64,000 nucleotides of DNA from NCBI RefSeq assembly GCF_024723735.1, contig NZ_JANQDU010000003.1, positions 372,001 to 436,000 of the forward strand, read 5' to 3'. The notes beneath the pieces were generated by a model. The model worked only from the letters and a program-made list of their open reading frames with translations. It was not told the origin of the DNA and ran no database searches. Below are positions 1 through 9,712 of the stretch, one piece after another. A program made the position numbers and the translations under genes. The first letter of the stretch is position 1. Each line of letters begins with the position of its first letter. The stretch is from Frigidibacter sp. ROC022. GTDB lineage: Bacteria > Pseudomonadota > Alphaproteobacteria > Rhodobacterales > Rhodobacteraceae.

Positions 1-2
1 CC

Positions 3-1106
3 ATTGCCGGGATCGTTCATCGATATTGCACGCCAGCTATTCAATGCAGTGTCGAGATTTATCGTCAGACAACAGGTCAAATTGACCATCCCGTAATATC
101 CGTTCCGGCCGCTGGCCGAGTTCCATTGTTCGCATCCAGGCAAAGCCCAGATAACCGAACGCTTGCTAATGGGATCGTTTACGTTAGACGACCGGGTGGA
201 AAAAGTGAGCCCTGCAGGACGCAAGACGACTGGGAGCGTCTCTTGGAGCGACTGGTGCACGCGCGCCAAGATCAACTGATAAACGCGATCAGGAATGTTC
301 TGAATCCAGAGCAAGAATTTACTCCGCCAGCACAAGAACAGGTATTCGAAGACTGGATTCGCGCGTCGCGTGCTGCGCGGGCCGACCTTCTTGCGGATTT
401 GCCAGAAGGACACCCACTGCGTCTTGAAATCGGATACTACGAGGTGGCATTCTCAATCAGGTCATTCCAAGAGCCTGACATAGCTGAACTTAACAAAAAC
501 CTCGACCTGAACCGCCCACGGCACAGCGGCTGGGCGCCCTTTGTGTCTTTACATCGGGATGGGATGGCGCCCCGCCCGTCGCGAGATGTGATACAGACGT
601 GGCTAGTTGGCAAGGAAGAGCGTGACCGCGACCCGTTCTACTCCGATTTCTGGCGTCTGTCGGTACATGGCGACGGATATCTTGTGAGGGCGATGCAGGA
701 GGACAACCCAAATTATGGTGCCAACCTAGCGCCTCGCCCTCATCGACCAGGGTTTGATTGGGAACTGCCTATCTACCGTATGACCGAGATGCTCAAGTTG
801 ATTGAGTGGCTCGGTTTAACATATGCATCCGTGGATTCCACCTTCCAAATGCGCGTTACATACTTCGGTACCAACGGTCGGAGATTGACACAGCATCGAT
901 TGCGCTACATGTTGCATTGCGGCGGCATGGCGCATGAAAACTCGATTACTTCGCAGATTTCAGGACGTGTTGGTGAGATCGCATTGAATACCGAGGAAAT
1001 GGTCTTCTCGCTGTTGCGCCCGGTGTTTGTTCAATTCGATTTTGCGGAACTGCCGAGGCAGCTCGTTGACAACGTCGTTCAAGACGTCGTGAATTTTCGA
1101 GCGTAG
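3..1106 (+). CDS. AlbA_2-type ATP-binding (divergent AAA) protein, 5'-truncated by the window edge
   Basis: The frame is open from base 3 without a stop, so the gene starts outside the window; 367 codons are visible. A TTG at 126 could be read as a start, but the codons before it continue the same protein. Visible residues about 30-80 (VISVPAAGRVPLF, then NGIVYVRRPGGKSEP) resemble the end of the AlbA_2/Schlafen-like ATP-binding domain found in HTH ATP-binding regulators and some defence-related proteins. The remaining ~290 residues match nothing I recognise. Base composition is visibly lower in GC than everything to the right, which suggests acquisition by transfer. Function is not established; the domain call is by motif memory only. 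Confidence 0.6.
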   Translation: MAGIVHRYCTPAIQCSVEIYRQTTGQIDHPVISVPAAGRVPLFASRQSPDNRTLANGIVYVRRPGGKSEPCRTQDDWERLLERLVHARQDQLINAIRNVLNPEQEFTPPAQEQVFEDWIRASRAARADLLADLPEGHPLRLEIGYYEVAFSIRSFQEPDIAELNKNLDLNRPRHSGWAPFVSLHRDGMAPRPSRDVIQTWLVGKEERDRDPFYSDFWRLSVHGDGYLVRAMQEDNPNYGANLAPRPHRPGFDWELPIYRMTEMLKLIEWLGLTYASVDSTFQMRVTYFGTNGRRLTQHRLRYMLHCGGMAHENSITSQISGRVGEIALNTEEMVFSLLRPVFVQFDFAELPRQLVDNVVQDVVNFRA

Positions 1107-1259
1107 TGCATACTTTGACCACAATACGCCGACAACAGACGTTCGAGTAGTTGCGTCGAATGCACACTTCGTCCGCACTGTCGGCTTCTGAGCGCCGCGC
1201 AGCGTCAGCCCGATTCCCGTCGCCCATGAGGCAAGACCACAGGCCGATCCCGCAGCCCG

Positions 1260-2771
1260 CTACAGCCCCAGCTTCTTCGCCACCAGTTCGTTGACCGCCT
1301 TCGGGTTGGCCTTGCCGCCGGTCGCCTTCATCACCTGGCCGACGAACCAGCCCGCCAGCTTGGGATTGGCCTGGGCCTTCTCGACCTGGGCCGGGTTCTC
1401 GGCGATGACGGCATCCACCGCCGCCTCGATGGCGCCGGTGTCGGTGACCTGCTTCATCCCGCGCTCGGCCACGATCGTCGCCGGGTCGCCGCCTTCGGTA
1501 TAGACGATCTCGAACAGGTCCTTGGCGATCTTGCCGGAAATCTCGCCGCTGGAAATCAGCTCGACGATGCCGCCGAGCTGCTCGGCCGAGACCGGGCTGT
1601 CGCCGATCTCGTGGCCTTCCTTCTTGAGCCGGCCGAACAGTTCGTTGATCACCCAGTTGGCGGCCAGCTTGCCGTCGCGGCCCCGGGCCACGGCCTCGAA
1701 GTAATGCGCGTTCTCGACATCGGCGGTCAGCACCGAGGCGTCATAATCGGTCAGCCCGAATTCGGTCATGAAGCGGGCCTTCTTGTCGTCGGGCAGTTCC
1801 GGCAGGCTGGCGGCGATGTCATCGACCCAGGCCTGTTCGATTTCCAGCGGCAGCAGGTCGGGATCGGGGAAGTAGCGGTAGTCATGCGCCTCTTCCTTGG
1901 ACCGCATGGAGCGGGTCTCGCCCTTGTCGGCATCGTAGAGCCGGGTCTCCTGCTCGACCGTGCCGCCGTCCTCCAACAGAGCGATCTGGCGCCGCGCCTC
2001 GAAATCGATGGCCTGCTGGATGAAGCGCATCGAGTTCATGTTCTTGATCTCGCAGCGGGTGCCGAGATGCGAGAAGTCCTGGGTTTCCTGGTATTTCTCG
2101 TAATCGCCCGGCCGGCAGACGGAAACGTTCACGTCGGCGCGCAGGTTGCCGTTCTGCATGTTGCCGTCGCAGGTGCCGAGATAGCGCAGGATCTGGCGCA
2201 GCTTGACCACATAGGCCGCCGCTTCCTCGGGGCCGCGGATGTCGGGGCGCGAGACGATCTCCATCAGGGCGACGCCGGTGCGGTTGAGATCGACGAAGGA
2301 CATGGTGGGGTCCATGTCGTGGATCGACTTGCCGGCGTCCTGCTCGACATGGATGCGTTCGATCCGGACCTTGCGGGCGGTGCCCTGGCCCATCTCGACC
2401 AGCACCTCGCCTTCGCCGACCAGCGGGTGGTAGAGCTGCGAAATCTGGTAGCCCTGCGGCAGGTCGGGGTAGAAGTAGTTCTTGCGGTCGAAGGCCGAGA
2501 CCAGGTTGATCTGCGCCTTCAGGCCCAGCCCGGTGCGCACCGCCTGCTCGATGCAGTATTCGTTGACCACCGGCAGCATTCCCGGCATCGCGGCATCGAC
2601 GAAGGCGACGTTCGAGTTCGGCTCGGCCCCGAAACGGGTCGAGGCGCCCGAGAACAGCTTGGCCTCGCTGGAGACCTGGGCATGGATTTCCATCCCGATC
2701 ACCAGTTCCCAGGGGCCGGTGGCGCCTTCGATGGTCTTCGGGGTCGGCGGGGCAAAGGTCAGGTCGAGCAT
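1260..2771 (-). CDS. gatB: Asp-tRNA(Asn)/Glu-tRNA(Gln) amidotransferase subunit B
   Basis: 503 aa, the usual GatB length. The GatCAB complex converts mischarged Glu-tRNA(Gln) and Asp-tRNA(Asn) to the amide forms in the cytoplasm; GatB is the kinase/tRNA-binding subunit. The N-terminal segment ([20 protein letters not shown], about residues 22-41) and the [15 protein letters not shown] block are family hallmarks, and the C-terminal YqeY-like helical tail ([20 protein letters not shown]) is complete. gatA and gatC are not adjacent. It is transcribed leftward and has a 218-bp gap to the divergent transglycosylase gene, which contains a copy of the GC-rich repeat. Confidence 0.97.
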   Translation of the reverse strand: MLDLTFAPPTPKTIEGATGPWELVIGMEIHAQVSSEAKLFSGASTRFGAEPNSNVAFVDAAMPGMLPVVNEYCIEQAVRTGLGLKAQINLVSAFDRKNYFYPDLPQGYQISQLYHPLVGEGEVLVEMGQGTARKVRIERIHVEQDAGKSIHDMDPTMSFVDLNRTGVALMEIVSRPDIRGPEEAAAYVVKLRQILRYLGTCDGNMQNGNLRADVNVSVCRPGDYEKYQETQDFSHLGTRCEIKNMNSMRFIQQAIDFEARRQIALLEDGGTVEQETRLYDADKGETRSMRSKEEAHDYRYFPDPDLLPLEIEQAWVDDIAASLPELPDDKKARFMTEFGLTDYDASVLTADVENAHYFEAVARGRDGKLAANWVINELFGRLKKEGHEIGDSPVSAEQLGGIVELISSGEISGKIAKDLFEIVYTEGGDPATIVAERGMKQVTDTGAIEAAVDAVIAENPAQVEKAQANPKLAGWFVGQVMKATGGKANPKAVNELVAKKLGL

Positions 2772-2855
2772 CTGCGATGGTCCTTGGCGGTGTCGGAGCG
2801 TGTTCTAGGCGCTCGGGGCCGGGCGGGCAAGTTCGCTTGCAACGGCGGCCGGGCA

Positions 2856-2913
2856 GGGGGCGCTGCCCCCTCGGCGCGGGCGCGCCTCACCCCCGGGATA
2901 TTTGCAAGATGAA
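2856..2913 (+). repeat. GC-rich intergenic repeat element, copy 1
   Basis: The element starts with the hairpin GGGGGC-GCT-GCCCCC (2856-2870), has a variable GC-rich middle, then a C5 run leading into GGGATATTT (2890-2903) and AAGATGAAG. Copies with the same layout are at 12545-12603 and, inverted, at 25107-25154. It lies between the divergent gatB and transglycosylase genes. Confidence 0.7.
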
Positions 2914-3040
2914 GCGGGGGCGGGCGCCGGCTGGCGGACATCCGCTGATCGGCGGGATCGATGTTTGACCCGGAGGGGGCTGTCGGGCCATGAGTCCGGC
3001 TGCCGGGATGCTGCCTGCCCGGTCTTGCCGATCTGGACCC

Positions 3041-3631
3041 ATGTTGCCATTTCCCCGCTCCGGCGCCGTCCGTGCCGCAATGCTCGCCGCGATCTGCGCC
3101 TTCCCGACCGCCTGCGCCCCCCTGGCGGCGCCCGAGCCCGAGGACAGCTCCCCGGCGATGCGGTGGGACCACCGGCCCGAGGCCGAGCGCTGGACCAACG
3201 CGGCGATGCTGGCGATGCAGACCCGGGGGACCTCGCTGCTGACGGTGGTGCCGACGGATATCGACGCCTATTGCCCGGGCTATGAAGAGGCCGGGCCCGA
3301 GGACCGGGCCGCCTTCTGGGCCGGGCTGTTCTCGGCCATCGCGAAATACGAGAGCACCTGGAACCCCAAGGCAAAGGGCGGCGGCGGGCTCTATTTCGGC
3401 CTGCTGCAGATCCTGCCCTCGACGGCGCGGTCGGTCGGCTGCGATCCCGGCGAGCTTCTGGACGGCGCGGTGAACCTGAACTGCGCGGTGCGGATCGCCG
3501 ACCGGCGGGTGCGGGTCTCGGACGGGACGGTGGCCTCGATCACCGCCGACTGGGGGCCGATGCACTGGGCCGACAAGCGCGCCGAGATGGCGGCCTGGAC
3601 CCGCGAGCAGGACTATTGCCAGGCCCGCTAG
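3041..3631 (+). CDS. Lytic transglycosylase-like (SLT fold) lipoprotein
   Basis: From the ATG at 3041 the product is 196 aa and begins with a short basic segment, a hydrophobic stretch (AAMLAAICAF) and a Cys at residue 25 that may be lipidated, although PTAC is a weak lipobox. Motifs typical of the SLT/lysozyme fold are visible: AKYESTWNP with the probable catalytic Glu, followed by YFGLLQILPSTA and a late NCAVRIA block. It probably cleaves peptidoglycan glycan strands in the periplasm. An upstream in-frame ATG at 2990 has a GGAGG 13 bases ahead of it, but would put 17 extra residues before the signal sequence. It stands alone, with a head-to-head hairpin pair downstream. Confidence 0.75.
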   Translation: MLPFPRSGAVRAAMLAAICAFPTACAPLAAPEPEDSSPAMRWDHRPEAERWTNAAMLAMQTRGTSLLTVVPTDIDAYCPGYEEAGPEDRAAFWAGLFSAIAKYESTWNPKAKGGGGLYFGLLQILPSTARSVGCDPGELLDGAVNLNCAVRIADRRVRVSDGTVASITADWGPMHWADKRAEMAAWTREQDYCQAR

Positions 3632-3677
3632 GGGCGGATCGGTCTTTGCGGCGCGGTCGTTTGATCGGGGTGGTGGT

Positions 3678-3697
3678 GGTGCGTGCAAGCACGCACC
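3678..3697. repeat. Hairpin of the GTAGGGTGCGTG type, member 1 of an inverted pair
   Basis: Perfect 9-bp stem (GGTGCGTGC / GCACGCACC) with a 2-base loop, followed by CTAC. Read on the minus strand it is TAGGGTGCGTGC..., the same head sequence as the hairpin at 3747. It may act as a bidirectional terminator between the convergent genes ending at 3631 and 3791. Confidence 0.65.
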
Positions 3698-3746
3698 CTA
3701 CGGTGCCGGCCGGGTCCGTGGGTTCCGGCCGACGCGGGGCGGGTAG

Positions 3747-3766
3747 GGTGCGTGATTTCACGCACC
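3747..3766. repeat. Hairpin of the GTAGGGTGCGTG type, member 2 of an inverted pair
   Basis: Perfect 8-bp stem (GGTGCGTG / CACGCACC) with loop ATTT, preceded by GGGTA. It is oriented head-to-head with the hairpin at 3678-3697, an arrangement like paired REP elements. Confidence 0.65.
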
Positions 3767-3790
3767 AAACCGGTGCCGCCGAGCCCGGCC

Positions 3791-4537
3791 CTAGCGGCCG
3801 CCGGTGACGTCCAGCGTGGCGCCGGTCACGTAGGAGGCGGCGTCGGACAGCAGCCAGAGAACCGCTTCGGCGACTTCGCTGGCGGTGCCGGCGCGCTGCA
3901 TCGGCACCAGCGCGGCCATCCGCGCGGCCCGGTCGGGTTGCCCGCCCTTGCCGTGGATCGGGGTCTCGATGATGCCGGGGCGGATGCCGCAGACCCGGAT
4001 CGATTCGCGGGCGACCTCGTCTGCCAGCCCGCGGGTCATGGTGTCGAGCGCGCCCTTGGTGGCGGCGTAGTCGACATATTGCCCGGGCCCGCCGAGCCTT
4101 GCGGCGACCGAGGAGATGTTGACGATCACGCCGCCGGCATGGCCGTAGCGGGTCGACATCCGGCGCACCGCCTGGCCGGCGACCAGCAGCGGGCCGATCA
4201 GGTTGGTATCGACCATCCGGCGCAGGCGCAGGGGGTCGATCTCGTCCAGCCGCGCCGCCTGATCGACGATCCCGGCATTGTTCACCAGCCCGTCGAGCCG
4301 GGGGAAGGCGGCATCGAACTCGGCGAACATCCGTTCCACCTCGCCCGGGATCGACAGATCGGCCTGGAGCAGTTCCACCCTGGCCCCGGCCGCGCGGGCC
4401 TGATCGGCGACCTCGGTGGCGGCGGCGGTGTCGGAGCGGAAGCCGAGCGCAAGGTCATGGGTCGGGGCGGCGAGACGGGCGCAGGCGGCGCCGATGCCGG
4501 TCGAGGCGCCGGTGATCAGAAGGGTCTTGCGGGGCAT
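3791..4537 (-). CDS. SDR family NAD(P)-dependent oxidoreductase
   Basis: 248 aa classical short-chain dehydrogenase. The nucleotide-binding motif TGASTGIG is at residues 9-16, NNAG at about 87-90, and the catalytic Ser plus Y-x3-K are in NISSVAARLGGPGQYVDYAATK. It ends in a VTGATLDVTGG block, as in glucose/ribitol-type SDRs. It follows the polyol dehydrogenase gene by 32 bp on the same strand, so the two probably form one transcript and may act on the same polyol or sugar. The exact substrate cannot be read from sequence. Confidence 0.9.
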   Translation of the reverse strand: MPRKTLLITGASTGIGAACARLAAPTHDLALGFRSDTAAATEVADQARAAGARVELLQADLSIPGEVERMFAEFDAAFPRLDGLVNNAGIVDQAARLDEIDPLRLRRMVDTNLIGPLLVAGQAVRRMSTRYGHAGGVIVNISSVAARLGGPGQYVDYAATKGALDTMTRGLADEVARESIRVCGIRPGIIETPIHGKGGQPDRAARMAALVPMQRAGTASEVAEAVLWLLSDAASYVTGATLDVTGGR

Positions 4538-4569
4538 GGTCTGGCTCCTGTTCTCCCCCGGGCCGGTGC

Positions 4570-5595
4570 TCAGCCGACCCGGATTTGCAGCTTGATGTCG
4601 CGGGGCCGGCCTTCGGCGGCACGCTCGAATGCCGCCACCGAATCGGCAAAGGCGAAGGTCTCGGTGATCAGCGGTTTCAGATCGACCTTGCCGGCGCCGA
4701 TCAGGGCCAGGGCCCGGTCATAGACATTGGCATAGCGGAAGACGGTTTCCATCCGCAGTTCCCGGGCTTGGGCGGCGACGATGTCGAGCGGGACGGGTTC
4801 GACCGGCATTCCGACGAAGACCACCGCGCCGCCGGGGCGGGCGGCGCTGAAGACCGATCCGAAGGCCGAGGGATGGCCGGAACATTCGAAGACCAGATCG
4901 GCGCCCCAGCCGGCGGTCTCGTCCATGACCCGGGCGGTGGCATCGCCGGGGGGGGCGATCAGGCCCGGGTAGTGCTGCACCGCTTCCAGCTTTTCCGGCT
5001 TCACATCGGACAGGTAGACCCGCGCGCAGCCCCCTGCCAGCGCCGCCAGCGCGACCATGTAGCCGATCGGCCCGGCGCCGATCACCAGGGCCACGTCGCC
5101 GGGCGCGATCCGCGCCCGCGCCGCCGCCTGCATCCCGATGGCGAAGGGTTCGACCATCGCGCCCTCGGCAAAGCTCACGCTGTCGGGCAGCCTGTAGGTA
5201 TAGGCCGCGGGGTGAGTCACCGACCCGGTCAGGCAGCCATGCACCGGCGGCGTTGCCCAGAAGGTCACGGCGGGATCGACATTGTAGATCCCCAGCCGGG
5301 CGGCGCGGCTGTGGGGGTCGGGCACGCCGGGCTCCATGCAGACCCGGTCGCCGGGGGCGAGGCTCGTCACCCCGGCGCCGACCTCGGTGACCACCCCGGC
5401 GGCCTCGTGGCCCAGCACCATCGGCGCTTCGACCACGAAGGGGCCGATCCTGCCGTGGGTGTAGTAATGCACGTCCGAGCCGCAGATCCCCACGGTATGC
5501 ACGGCGATCCGCACGTCATCGGGGCCGAGGCTCTGGTCCAGGGCGATGTCGCGGAGCGAAAGCTGGCCGACCCGTTCGAGAACCAGAGCCCGCAT
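4570..5595 (-). CDS. Zinc-dependent polyol (xylitol/L-iditol type) dehydrogenase
   Basis: 341 aa MDR-superfamily dehydrogenase. The catalytic zinc site is visible as [10 protein letters not shown] and GHEAAG, and the Rossmann motif as VIGAGPIG. The usual four-Cys structural zinc loop is absent and is replaced by [14 protein letters not shown], as in sorbitol/xylitol dehydrogenases. It closely resembles the Rhodobacter xylitol dehydrogenase from memory. Expected reaction: NAD+-linked oxidation of a polyol to a ketose. I chose the ATG at 5595 over the GTG at 5601 because the family starts with M-(K/R)-ALVLE. The GTG overlaps the pepN stop, so the gene is translationally close to pepN. Confidence 0.88.
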   Translation of the reverse strand: MRALVLERVGQLSLRDIALDQSLGPDDVRIAVHTVGICGSDVHYYTHGRIGPFVVEAPMVLGHEAAGVVTEVGAGVTSLAPGDRVCMEPGVPDPHSRAARLGIYNVDPAVTFWATPPVHGCLTGSVTHPAAYTYRLPDSVSFAEGAMVEPFAIGMQAAARARIAPGDVALVIGAGPIGYMVALAALAGGCARVYLSDVKPEKLEAVQHYPGLIAPPGDATARVMDETAGWGADLVFECSGHPSAFGSVFSAARPGGAVVFVGMPVEPVPLDIVAAQARELRMETVFRYANVYDRALALIGAGKVDLKPLITETFAFADSVAAFERAAEGRPRDIKLQIRVG

Positions 5596-5597
5596 GG

Positions 5598-8156
5598 TCA
5601 CGCGCCCAGGATTCGGCTGACCATCTCGGTCAGGTCGCGGCTGAGATCGGGGGTGGCGAGAACCCGGCGCAGTTCGGCCCGGATCAGCTCTTGCCGGTGC
5701 GCGTCATAGCGCCCCCAGCTGTCGAAGGCCGAGGAAACCCTGGCCGCGGTCTGCGGGTTGATCGGGTCGAGCCGGATCAGCGCATCGGCCAGCAGCCGGT
5801 AGCTGGCCCCGGACGGATCGTGGAAGCCGGCAGCGTTCAGCGCCAGCGCCCCGATCACCGAGCGGCAGCGGTTCGGGTTCTTCCAGTCGAAATCCTTGTG
5901 CGATTGCAGGGCCCTGGCGGTTTCGGCACAGGTTTCCGGACTGGCCAGCGTGACCTGCATCGAGAACCACTTGTCGATCACCAGCCGCTCGTGCTGCCAT
6001 TGTTCGTAGAAGGCACGGGTTTCGACCGCTCCCTCGCCGACCGCCAGCAGCGCGGCCCAGGCGGCCTGCTGCTGGGTCATGTTGTCGGCCTTCGAGAATT
6101 GCGCCCGGGCCCGCGCCGGGTCGAGCCTTGTCAGCAGGCCGAGCGCCGCATTGCCGAGCGCCCGCTTGCCGGCCGAGGCCGCGTCGGGCGTGTAGGGGCC
6201 CTGCACCTGGCAGCTGTCATGGAGCGCCGTCAGCTCGGATTCCAGCGCCCGGGCCAGGGCGTCCTCCAGCGCGCCAACCGCCCGATGGATCGCCAGCGGG
6301 TCGGGGGTGGTGCCGGACTGGTGCAGGGTCTGGGCCAGGTCGTCCTCGCCCGGAAGGGCCAGCATCTTGGCGCGGAAGGCGGGATCGAGGCTGTCGTCGG
6401 TGATCACCGCCCGCAGCCCCTCGATCAGGTCGGCGTCGGGGGCGGCGCCATCGCGGATCGTCGCCAGCAGGCTGTCCTTGGCCAGGGCCCGGCCCGATTC
6501 CCAGCGGTTGAACGGATCGGTGTCATGCGCCAGCAGGAAGGCCCGCTCGGCGGAGGGCACGGCGCGGTCGAGCACCACGGGCGCGGAGAAATCGCGCAGC
6601 AGCGAGGGCACCGGGCGGCTGGACAGGCCCTTGAATTCAAAGGTCTGCTCGGCCTCGGTCAGTTCCAGGACCCGGGTCGGCAGGACCTCGTCCCCGTTCG
6701 GGTTCAGAAGGCCCATGGCCACCGGAATCACCTGCGGCTGCTTGTCGGGCTGGCCCGGGGTCGGCAGGGTCTGCTGGCGCAGGGTCAGGGTATAGGTGCC
6801 GTCGGCATAGCTGTCCTCGACGCTGACCCGCGGGGTGCCGGACTGGGTGTACCAGCGCTTGAACTGGGTCAGGTCGCGGCCGGTGGCGTCCTCGAAGACC
6901 TTCAGCCAGTCCTCGATCGTCGCGGCGTCGCCGTCATGGCGTTCGAAATAGAGATCGAGCGCCTTGTCATAGCCTTCCGGGCCGACCAGGCGGCGCAGCA
7001 TGCCGATCACCTCGGCGCCCTTGCGATAGACCGTGGCGGTGTAGAAGTTGTTGATCTCGGCATAGGCATCGGGCCGCACCGGGTGGCTGAGCGGGCCGCT
7101 GTCCTCGCGGAACTGGCCGGCCCGGAGGCCCAGCACGTCGTCGATCCGCTTCACCGGCTGGCTGCGCATGTCGCCGGTGAACTGCTGGTCGCGGAACACG
7201 GTCAGCCCTTCCTTGAGGCAGAGCTGGAACCAGTCGCGGCAGGTGATCCGGTTGCCGGTCCAGTTGTGGAAATACTCGTGGGCGATGATGCCCTCGATCA
7301 GCTCATAGTCCTTGTCGGTGGCGGTCTCGGGGCTGGCCAGGACATAGCGGGAGTTGAAAATGTTCAATCCCTTGTTCTCCATCGCGCCCATGTTGAAGTC
7401 ATCGACCGCGACGATGTTGAAAATGTCCAGGTCGTAGGCGCGGCCATAGACGCGCTCGTCCCAGTCCATCGAGCGGATCAGGGAATCCAGCGCATAGTCG
7501 CATTTGTCCTCGTCGCCGGGGCGGGTCCAGATGTTCAGATCGACCCGGCGATCCTCGCAGGTGATGAATTCGCCATGCGTGGCCACCAGATCGCCGGCGA
7601 CCAGGGCGAAGAGATAGGCGGGCTTCGGCCAGGGGTCGTCCCATTCCGCCCAGCCGGGGCCGGAGCCGACCGGATTGCCGTTCGACAGGAGCACCGGCAG
7701 ATCGCTCTCGATCCGGACCTTGAAGGGCGCCATCACGTCGGGGCGGTCGGGATAGAAGGTGATCTTGCGGAAGCCCTCGGCCTCGCATTGGGTGCAATAC
7801 ATGCCCTTGGAGATGTAGAGCCCTTCCAGCGCGGTATTGGCCGCCGGGTCGATCTCGACCTCGGCTTCCCAGAGGAAGCTGTCGGGCAGCGGCCGGGTGA
7901 GGGTGAGGCCGGTCGAGTCGAGCTCGTAATCGCCCGGCGTCAGCTCGACCCCGTCCACCGCGGCGCGGATCAGCCGCAGCTTCTCGCCGTCGAACCGCAC
8001 CGGGCCGCTGCCGGCCGGGTTGGCGCGGTAGCGGATTGCCGAGGTCACGCGGGTCGCCGAAGGCGCCAGGCGGAAGGTCAGCGCCACCGACTCGGCCGTC
8101 AGCGGATAGGGGCGGTAATCGGCAAGAAGCGTCTGGGTCGGGGAATCGTCGCGCAT
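5598..8156 (-). CDS. pepN: Aminopeptidase N (M1 metallopeptidase)
   Basis: 852 aa, normal for the alphaproteobacterial/E. coli PepN type. It removes N-terminal residues from peptides in the cytoplasm. The exopeptidase motif GAMEN is at residues 257-261 and the zinc site HEYFH at 293-297 with the third ligand Glu316 (H-E-x2-H-x18-E). The long C-terminal helical domain is complete. Its stop overlaps the start region of the downstream polyol dehydrogenase. The opposite strand also has a very long open frame here, a high-GC artefact. Confidence 0.96.
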   Translation of the reverse strand: MRDDSPTQTLLADYRPYPLTAESVALTFRLAPSATRVTSAIRYRANPAGSGPVRFDGEKLRLIRAAVDGVELTPGDYELDSTGLTLTRPLPDSFLWEAEVEIDPAANTALEGLYISKGMYCTQCEAEGFRKITFYPDRPDVMAPFKVRIESDLPVLLSNGNPVGSGPGWAEWDDPWPKPAYLFALVAGDLVATHGEFITCEDRRVDLNIWTRPGDEDKCDYALDSLIRSMDWDERVYGRAYDLDIFNIVAVDDFNMGAMENKGLNIFNSRYVLASPETATDKDYELIEGIIAHEYFHNWTGNRITCRDWFQLCLKEGLTVFRDQQFTGDMRSQPVKRIDDVLGLRAGQFREDSGPLSHPVRPDAYAEINNFYTATVYRKGAEVIGMLRRLVGPEGYDKALDLYFERHDGDAATIEDWLKVFEDATGRDLTQFKRWYTQSGTPRVSVEDSYADGTYTLTLRQQTLPTPGQPDKQPQVIPVAMGLLNPNGDEVLPTRVLELTEAEQTFEFKGLSSRPVPSLLRDFSAPVVLDRAVPSAERAFLLAHDTDPFNRWESGRALAKDSLLATIRDGAAPDADLIEGLRAVITDDSLDPAFRAKMLALPGEDDLAQTLHQSGTTPDPLAIHRAVGALEDALARALESELTALHDSCQVQGPYTPDAASAGKRALGNAALGLLTRLDPARARAQFSKADNMTQQQAAWAALLAVGEGAVETRAFYEQWQHERLVIDKWFSMQVTLASPETCAETARALQSHKDFDWKNPNRCRSVIGALALNAAGFHDPSGASYRLLADALIRLDPINPQTAARVSSAFDSWGRYDAHRQELIRAELRRVLATPDLSRDLTEMVSRILGA

Positions 8157-8270
8157 GGGAACTCCGGTCTGGCATCCCCCGCGGCGCGCGGGATGCGCTG
8201 GTCTGTTTTCCGGGCGACGTTAGCCCCGCGGGGCAGCGGCAACAAGAAGGGGGGCGCCAGCGGGGGCGGT

Positions 8271-8738
8271 TCAGTGCATTCCGGCCCGAATATAGGCCTC
8301 GAGCTGCTCGGCCACGGTGCCCCAGCCCCGGGAAAAGCCCATCTGCTCGTGCTGTTCGGCGCTCTCCGGGGTCCGGTGCCGGGCGATGGCGGTATAGTCG
8401 GTGCCCTCGGGGTGGTCCCTGAAGATCAACTCGGCGGTGAAGCCCAGCCCGGGGTCGCTCGCCGGCTGCCAGTCGGCCAGCATCATGTCGGTGAAGACCA
8501 GCGCATGACCGGGATCGACATGCAGGTAGGAGCCGTCATTGGGATAGTCGGCGCCGTCGACATGCATCCGGGTGAAGAACCGGCCGCCGGGGCGCAGGTC
8601 GATGATCGCCTCGGTGGTCTTGTGCGGCCTGGGGCAGAACCAGGGCAGCAGCAGCTCGGGCGTGGTCCAGCATTGCCAGACCAGATCGCGCGGCGCCTTC
8701 AGGATGCGGCGCAACGTCAGGGTGGTGTCGGCGGTCAT
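8271..8738 (-). CDS. SRPBCC/AHSA1-family protein
   Basis: 155 aa, starting MTADTTLTLRRILKAPRD and following the Aha1/START-like pattern: DLVWQCWTTPELLLPWFCP, then DLRPGGRF, then a C-terminal GWGTVAEQLEAYI helix. Such proteins bind small hydrophobic ligands; the ligand here is unknown. It is the last gene of a four-gene leftward operon and overlaps the ArsR gene by 4 bp (ATGA at 8735-8738). ArsR-AHSA1 pairs are common, which supports a regulator/effector pairing. Confidence 0.88.
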   Translation of the reverse strand: MTADTTLTLRRILKAPRDLVWQCWTTPELLLPWFCPRPHKTTEAIIDLRPGGRFFTRMHVDGADYPNDGSYLHVDPGHALVFTDMMLADWQPASDPGLGFTAELIFRDHPEGTDYTAIARHRTPESAEQHEQMGFSRGWGTVAEQLEAYIRAGMH

Positions 8739-9073
8739 CGGGGGCGCTCCTTCATCAGGGTGGCAAGGTGGTCTTCCAGATTGTCGAGCCGGGCATCCCA
8801 GAGCGCGCGCTGCTCTTCCATCCAGTCGCGGGCCGGGGCGAGGGCGCCCGGCCGCAGCGCGCAGATCCGGGTCCGGCCCTGTTTGCGGGTCTCGATCAGG
8901 CCGCCGGATTCCAGTTTCTTGAGGTGCTCCATGAACGAGGGCAGGGCCATGCCGAAGGGTTCGGCAAGGGCGCCGGCGGGCTGCGGACCGGCCGAGAGCC
9001 GGGCCAGCACCGCGCGCCGGGTCGGATCCGCCAGCGCCTGGAACAGCGCGTTGAGCGGGGCGGGATCGGTCAT
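8735..9073 (-). CDS. ArsR-family winged-helix transcriptional regulator
   Basis: 112 aa. The N-terminal helix FQALADPTRRAVLARLSAG and the recognition region PSFMEHLKKLESGGLIETRK are typical ArsR/SmtB helices. No metal-binding Cys pair is visible, so it is probably not a metal sensor. It overlaps its neighbours on both sides by 4 bp (ATGA), in the order VOC, RibD-like, ArsR, SRPBCC. It probably controls this operon. Confidence 0.9.
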   Translation of the reverse strand: MTDPAPLNALFQALADPTRRAVLARLSAGPQPAGALAEPFGMALPSFMEHLKKLESGGLIETRKQGRTRICALRPGALAPARDWMEEQRALWDARLDNLEDHLATLMKERPR

Positions 9074-9711
9074 CCCTTTTCCAGCAGCAGATGGCGGGCG
9101 TCCGGGGTCGCCAGGGTCCGGGCGATCCGGTAGCCGAGGCCGGGCAGGTCGAGCCCGGGCCAGAGCGCCTCGCCGCCGCCGAGCAGGATCGGCGCCACCG
9201 CCAGATGCATCTCGTCCACCAGCCCGCGTTGCAACGCCGCGCGCAGCGTCGCCACCCCGCCGCCAAGCCGGATGTCGAGATCGCCCGCCGCCGCGCGGGC
9301 CTGCTCCAGCGCCGCGTCGAGCCCTTCGGCGACGAAGTGGAAGGTGGTGCCGCCATGGTCGAAACTGGCGCGGGGGTGGTGGGTCAGCACATAGACCGGG
9401 CAGCGGTAGGGCGGCACGTCGCCCCACCAGCCTTTCCAGTCGTCATTGGCCCAGGGGCCGCGCTCGTGGGTGAACATGTTGCGCCCCATGACCCAGGCGC
9501 CGATGCCGTGAAATCCGCGCGCCGCCAGCCGGTCGTCCTCGCCGATCGAGCCGCCGTCCTGGCCAAACATCGTCCGGAAGGTGCGGGTCTTGAAGGCCCA
9601 GCGGTGCAGGTCCTGGCTGCCCCGGCCCATCGGATTCTGCAGGTCCTGGCCCGGCCCGGCGCCGTAGCCGTCGATCGAGATCGTGAAGCCGTGAACGCGA
9701 AGGCGGGTCAT
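9070..9711 (-). CDS. Dihydrofolate reductase/RibD C-terminal family protein
   Basis: 213 aa with the RibD_C-like pattern: LRVHGFTISIDGYGAG at the N-terminus, a GSIGEDDRLA block, VMGRNMF, PVYVLTHHPR, and a C-terminal LGGGEALWPG segment. Members use NAD(P)H to reduce pterin- or pyrimidine-like substrates, but most stand-alone copies are uncharacterised. It has a 1-bp gap to the VOC gene upstream and a 4-bp overlap with the ArsR gene downstream. Confidence 0.87.
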   Translation of the reverse strand: MTRLRVHGFTISIDGYGAGPGQDLQNPMGRGSQDLHRWAFKTRTFRTMFGQDGGSIGEDDRLAARGFHGIGAWVMGRNMFTHERGPWANDDWKGWWGDVPPYRCPVYVLTHHPRASFDHGGTTFHFVAEGLDAALEQARAAAGDLDIRLGGGVATLRAALQRGLVDEMHLAVAPILLGGGEALWPGLDLPGLGYRIARTLATPDARHLLLEKG

Positions 9712-9712
9712 G

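Noticed and set aside
126-128. TTG as the start of the first gene
   Set aside because: The frame is open to the window edge and the upstream codons continue the AlbA_2-like sequence, so the true start is outside.
5691-9473. Open frame of 1260 codons on the plus strand opposite pepN and the RibD-like genes
   Set aside because: Its translation is an Arg/Gly/Ala/Pro-rich run without domains, while the minus strand encodes pepN with HExxH and GAMEN. High GC makes long antisense frames.
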